DNA of 31,686 bases from a virus. Location of the stretch: IMG/VR virus record IMGVR_UViG_3300037847_000575, positions 1 through 31,686 of that record, one strand, 5' to 3'. Positions 29,213 to 31,686 of the stretch are shown piece after piece; position 1 is the stretch's first letter; each line of letters begins with the position of its first letter. Both the position numbers and the translations under genes were made by a program. The notes below the pieces were generated by a model. The model was given only the letters and a program-made list of their open reading frames with translations. It was not told where the DNA came from and searched no databases.

Positions 29213-29972
29213 CTTTTCGTTGCTCTAGTAATTCTGCATTGTTCCATGTCCAATCATCTAATTTTGGTACTATTAAATGTTTCATATCGTCTGGTTCATT
29301 ACAAGCATTGAATATATTAGCACAGCTCATAAGATGCATGCTTATTTCTTTCAAGTATTTTTTGTTTGGAACAAAATCTATTAATTCACATCTTTTAGGC
29401 GTACATAATAACATCTTAACTTCCACAGGCTTATCAAACTTTTCTTCAAAGGCTTGCTGATAGATAGACATTTGTAAATAATCATCATGCATTGGCATAA
29501 ACTTTTGCTTTGTTTTTAAATCAATAATAGTTATTTTCTCATCTTCAAAAACAAAATCTGTAAATCCATAAAATGGAATACCTAAAACGCTTGTATCTAT
29601 ACGACCTTGAAAAGATAAAAAGCTCATAAACCATTTATCTTGAACAAATATATCAAAACATTGCCTTACCATAGGCTCTATCATGTCGTATTGTTTATCT
29701 TCACCATCTAATAAAGCTGTTGCAGATTTATAATACGTTTTAGCTTTGTCTATACATTCCTCAACATTAGCATCTTTAGTGAACAAATGTTCTAGGCCAA
29801 ACTCAACCGCATTTCCTCGTTCTATTGCATGGTTTGTAGTTCTTGGATAACCATAAATGTAAGTCAAAAGAAATTGTGCTGGGTTATTCTTCCAAGTCTT
29901 GATCTTACTTGCTGAAAAAGGCAATATATCTTTTTCTAATTTAAACTTTGTAAATATTTTTTCGTCAATCAT
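29196..29972 (-). CDS. PD-(D/E)XK exonuclease (RecB/Cas4-like)
   Basis: 258 residues. Motifs of the RecB-type nuclease fold are visible: FSASKIKTWKNNPAQFLL near the start, RGNAVEFGLEH (E57, H62), FYGFTDFVFED with D139, IIDLKTKQK with D151-L-K153, and DDYLQMSIYQQAF with Q167 and Y171. There are no iron-sulfur Cys clusters, unlike most Cas4 proteins. With the nearby ERF protein it would form a two-component recombination pair that resects and anneals ends. ATGA overlap couples it to the upstream gene. Confidence 0.85.
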   Translation of the reverse strand: MIDEKIFTKFKLEKDILPFSASKIKTWKNNPAQFLLTYIYGYPRTTNHAIERGNAVEFGLEHLFTKDANVEECIDKAKTYYKSATALLDGEDKQYDMIEPMVRQCFDIFVQDKWFMSFLSFQGRIDTSVLGIPFYGFTDFVFEDEKITIIDLKTKQKFMPMHDDYLQMSIYQQAFEEKFDKPVEVKMLLCTPKRCELIDFVPNKKYLKEISMHLMSCANIFNACNEPDDMKHLIVPKLDDWTWNNAELLEQRKDVWGI

Positions 29973-30220
29973 ATTAAAATTCCCTGTCTTTTATCTAATG
30001 GTTTCCAATTATAATAATAAAGTTTAGCTGGTTCGCCTGTAAACTTATCAGTAACAATCGTAGTCTTAATTGGATTGTCTAATTGATTAAAAGCGATAAT
30101 CATTTTTTCGCCTTTATATTTAACTTGTAAATCTTTTTTATGAAAACTAGCCTTATTTACATAACGTTCATGTACTGGTGCTAAATTACCGAATAGTGTT
30201 TTTATTGTTTTCGTTATCAT
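29969..30220 (-). CDS. Hypothetical early protein, 83 aa
   Basis: Reads MITKTIKTLFGNLAPVHERY, then KASFHKKDLQVKYKGEKMII and KLYYYNWKPLDKRQGILI. It is basic and predicted to be mostly beta-strand, so possibly a small nucleic-acid-binding fold. The ribosome site is of the early type (GGAGAAAATAATG). Its start lies inside the end of the previous gene, and its TGA overlaps the exonuclease ATG. It is unrecognised; the exonuclease next door suggests a link with recombination. Confidence 0.7.
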   Translation of the reverse strand: MITKTIKTLFGNLAPVHERYVNKASFHKKDLQVKYKGEKMIIAFNQLDNPIKTTIVTDKFTGEPAKLYYYNWKPLDKRQGILI

Positions 30221-30386
30221 TATTTTCTCCTAAATATTTTTTCATAACATAGTTTAAAATTTTAGCTGAATTTAATCCAGTTATACCTACTTCCTTTTCA
30301 ACTTTTTCTTTTGTTTTAGTATATGAACTTTTATCTAATTCTAGAACAAATCGTTGATGCTCATATCCTCTAATTGGTTTTGGCAT
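30186..30386 (-). CDS. Small protein, possibly ribbon-helix-helix
   Basis: 66 residues. A single strand (HQRFVLELDKSSY) is followed by two helices (TKTKEKVEKEVG and SAKILNYVMKKYL) and an Asn/Lys tail. The strand-helix-helix order and size fit Arc/MetJ-type DNA-binding proteins, but no signature is decisive. It has GGAG 8 nt upstream and lies inside the HNH gene's end by 17 bases. It is a possible regulator of early genes. Confidence 0.62.
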   Translation of the reverse strand: MPKPIRGYEHQRFVLELDKSSYTKTKEKVEKEVGITGLNSAKILNYVMKKYLGENNDNENNKNTIR

Positions 30387-30642
30387 TTTCCATTCTCCTT
30401 TTTACTATTTCTTTTAGTTTATCTTTTTGTTTGTTTATTACTTCACTGTCCTCATGACATAATCTGCATAAAGGAATGAGATTATCAATTTTATCTCTAT
30501 GTTTTGACCCTCCCATTCCTCTACTAGTTATATGATGTACTTCAATCCAAACATTTTTGTTACAGTACCAACATAGTTCAGCATAACTATCAGCTTCGGT
30601 ATAGCCATAATATTTCATGAACATTCGTAGGTACTTCTTCAC
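30370..30642 (-). CDS. HNH endonuclease
   Basis: 90 residues. The HNH fold is clear: C24-x2-C27 (LCWYCNKN), the VHHITSRGMGGSKHRD loop with H36-H37, N54 in KIDNLIPLCRLCHED, then C59, C62 and H63. It starts at a GTG overlapping the upstream TAG (TAGTG); ATGs at residues 7 and 9 are alternatives. It cuts DNA, possibly in packaging (as with HNH partners of terminase) or recombination. It is not beside terL here, and lies in the ERF/exonuclease group. Confidence 0.87.
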   Translation of the reverse strand: MKKYLRMFMKYYGYTEADSYAELCWYCNKNVWIEVHHITSRGMGGSKHRDKIDNLIPLCRLCHEDSEVINKQKDKLKEIVKRRMENAKTN

Positions 30643-30857
30643 TAAATATCTGGCGATTGATTGAACTGTTCGTCTTTAAGTTCAATTTTAAGATTTAATG
30701 TACCATCTTCATTCTTCCAAATGGCGGCTGAATAAAGTCTTTCTGGGTCTAGTACAACTTTTTCTCTAACTTGAACTTTGTTGTTTTGATAGACAGGTTT
30801 TGAATCTCCCTCAACCTTACTATCGTTCTTGAACATTTTTATATACGTTTTGCTCAT
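30642..30857 (-). CDS. Hypothetical early protein, 71 aa
   Basis: Reads MSKTYIKMFKNDSKVEGDSK, then VYQNNKVQVREKVVLDPERL and an acidic end (KIELKDEQFNQSPDI). It looks beta-rich, and YSAAIWKNEDGTLNLKIEL resembles a beta hairpin of a small binding domain. The early ribosome site GGAGAAAATAGATATATG and ATGA overlap couple it to the ERF gene, so an accessory to annealing is possible. No family is recognised. Confidence 0.68.
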   Translation of the reverse strand: MSKTYIKMFKNDSKVEGDSKPVYQNNKVQVREKVVLDPERLYSAAIWKNEDGTLNLKIELKDEQFNQSPDI

Positions 30858-31345
30858 ATATCTATTTTCTCCTTATTTATTTTATTAATAATCTTCGGCT
30901 TATCCGTAAAATTATTAAAAGTTTCATTTGTTCTTCTTCCAGAACCAATGTTTCCATCATCTTCAAAATCAGCTTCAAGATTCAACATAGCTTGAATATG
31001 ATATCTACGAAAATACGTTATTCCACTACCGATCTCTTGCGGTTTGGAATTAACAGTTCCGATTGATGATGATGATTTAATATATTGACCACTAGGTAAA
31101 TGCATAATTGTTGTTGTCAAAAATATTAATTCGTTTTTATCTTCTATTGTATAGAACACTGATATTTCATTATTAGCCAATGCATCTTTACATGAAGTAA
31201 ATATATCATCTAATGTACTAAATTGATGAGGTTTACCATTTTGTGTTTTAAAAAAATTATTTACCCCACTTTTATTTAATGGTTTAAATTCTTCTCTGGC
31301 GGTTTCTATAGCACAAAGAATAGTTTGTATTTTTTCACTTTGCAT
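30854..31345 (-). CDS. ERF-family single-strand annealing protein
   Basis: 163 residues. Family marks are visible: FSTLDDIFTSCKDALANNEI, TTTIMHLPSGQYIKSS, and GSGITYFRRYHIQAMLNLEA followed by DFEDDG (positions about 107-131). ERF proteins anneal complementary strands and form rings. The C-terminal tail is short and basic. The start follows GGAGAAAAAAATATG. With the exonuclease at 29196-29972 it makes a phage recombination system, which may also help circularise permuted DNA. Confidence 0.87.
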   Translation of the reverse strand: MQSEKIQTILCAIETAREEFKPLNKSGVNNFFKTQNGKPHQFSTLDDIFTSCKDALANNEISVFYTIEDKNELIFLTTTIMHLPSGQYIKSSSSIGTVNSKPQEIGSGITYFRRYHIQAMLNLEADFEDDGNIGSGRRTNETFNNFTDKPKIINKINKEKIDI

Positions 31346-31356
31346 ATTTTTTTCTC

Positions 31357-31575
31357 CTATTTCAGAATAGAATAATTTCTATTCGTCATACATTTATTTA
31401 TCACTTTTTCTTCATGATAACCATACTGAAAGCCACTCATTTGGCTTTGAGCAGTAAAACGACATTCTTGCAAATCGTCATAAAATGATTTTGCTTGGCT
31501 TCCTGTTGGGTCCCAAACTGGCACATAATTCGCACAGCTTGATAAGAATAGTAAAATCGTTAAAACTCTAATCAT
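31357..31575 (-). CDS. Small lipoprotein, 72 aa
   Basis: The N-terminus MIRVLTILLFLSSCANYVPV is a lipoprotein signal with lipobox LSSC (Cys14), so the mature part would be 59 residues anchored to a membrane by lipid. It contains two further Cys (ECRF and NKCM) that could pair, and an aromatic middle (SGFQYGYHEE). The ribosome site GGAGAAAAGAATG is of the early type. An early phage lipoprotein often blocks superinfection or receptor use; that is an inference. Confidence 0.78.
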   Translation of the reverse strand: MIRVLTILLFLSSCANYVPVWDPTGSQAKSFYDDLQECRFTAQSQMSGFQYGYHEEKVINKCMTNRNYSILK

Positions 31576-31686
31576 TCTTTTCTCCGTTTTTCTTTTCTAA
31601 AAAAATTCGTTTTTCTTTTCTAAAAAAATTATTGATTGCTCTTTTCCACTTAGAGTCAAATAGTTTCATTTGTAATGGCTCTAAAT
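31568..31686 (-). CDS. Hypothetical early protein, 3' part (enters from right edge)
   Basis: The frame enters at the edge as LEPLQMKLFDSKWKRAINNF and ends FLEKKNGEKND, with its TAG overlapping the lipoprotein gene start. An ATG at 31669 has no ribosome site, and the frame is open beyond it, so the true start is probably the GTG at 79 across a circular junction (198 bases, exactly 66 codons). It holds a 23-bp tandem duplication read in two different frames. The function is unknown. Confidence 0.68.
   Translation of the reverse strand, partial: LEPLQMKLFDSKWKRAINNFFRKEKRIFLEKKNGEKND
31585..31630. repeat. Tandem 23-bp duplication
   Basis: CGTTTTTCTTTTCTAAAAAA followed by ATT is present twice in a row (31585-31607 and 31608-31630) without mismatch. 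It lies in the coding end of the junction gene; because 23 is not a multiple of three, the copies give different residues (FFRKEKR and FLEKKN). The duplication looks recent, as slipped replication would make it. Confidence 0.9.

Noticed and set aside
1-31686. CRISPR arrays, insertion sequences, integrase or attachment sites
   Set aside because: I looked for evenly spaced repeats, transposase or recombinase motifs and tRNA-end duplications and saw none.

Overview
The window is a compact, strongly AT-rich tailed-phage genome with nearly every gene on the minus strand. The gene order small terminase, large terminase, portal, MuF-type head protein, scaffold, HK97-fold capsid, head-tail joining proteins, tail tube, G/GT-type tail chaperone, tape measure and J-like tip protein is that of a non-contractile long-tailed (siphovirus-type) phage. 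The low G+C, Lys/Asn/Ile-rich proteins and several small families that I recall from marine phage metagenomes suggest a marine, possibly SAR11-like alphaproteobacterial host. The host is inference. No integrase, repressor or tRNA is visible.

The two ends appear to belong together. The open frame leaving at position 1 and the one entering at 31686 join in frame into one 65-codon gene if the window is circularised, so this is probably a complete, circularly permuted genome of about 31.7 kb. Read that way, leftward transcription would start near 1.72 kb and run through small early genes (1715 to 1). It would cross the junction into a lipoprotein, an ERF-type annealing protein, an HNH endonuclease, a PD-(D/E)XK exonuclease and a DUF1376-like replication protein (31.7-28.2 kb). 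It would then pass through packaging and head genes (28.0-20.3 kb), tail genes (20.3-8.2 kb), secreted and membrane accessory proteins (8.2-4.0 kb) and lysis genes (GH24 lysozyme, 3TM holin), ending at 2123.

The only plus-strand gene is a VRR-NUC nuclease (1768-2133), convergent with the end of the late genes. It shares a control region (about 1560-1767) with the early genes. That region holds 22-bp and 10-bp direct repeats, an 11-bp inverted repeat and AT-rich DNA, and is a candidate origin or operator.

Genes are packed with 1-4 nt stop/start overlaps (TAATG, ATGA, TAGTG). The early genes share a near-identical ribosome site, GGAGAAAAAAATG. Points of special interest are a MuF protein fused to a C-terminal HExxH zincin domain with a small acidic gene overlapping its end; an A AAA AAG frameshift site in the tail chaperone; a 12-residue CxC peptide gene; and a potentially switching RNA structure at 1101-1278. 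No stretch over 300 bases lacks a gene candidate; the nearest is 1081-1335, which holds two doubtful ORFs and that RNA structure.
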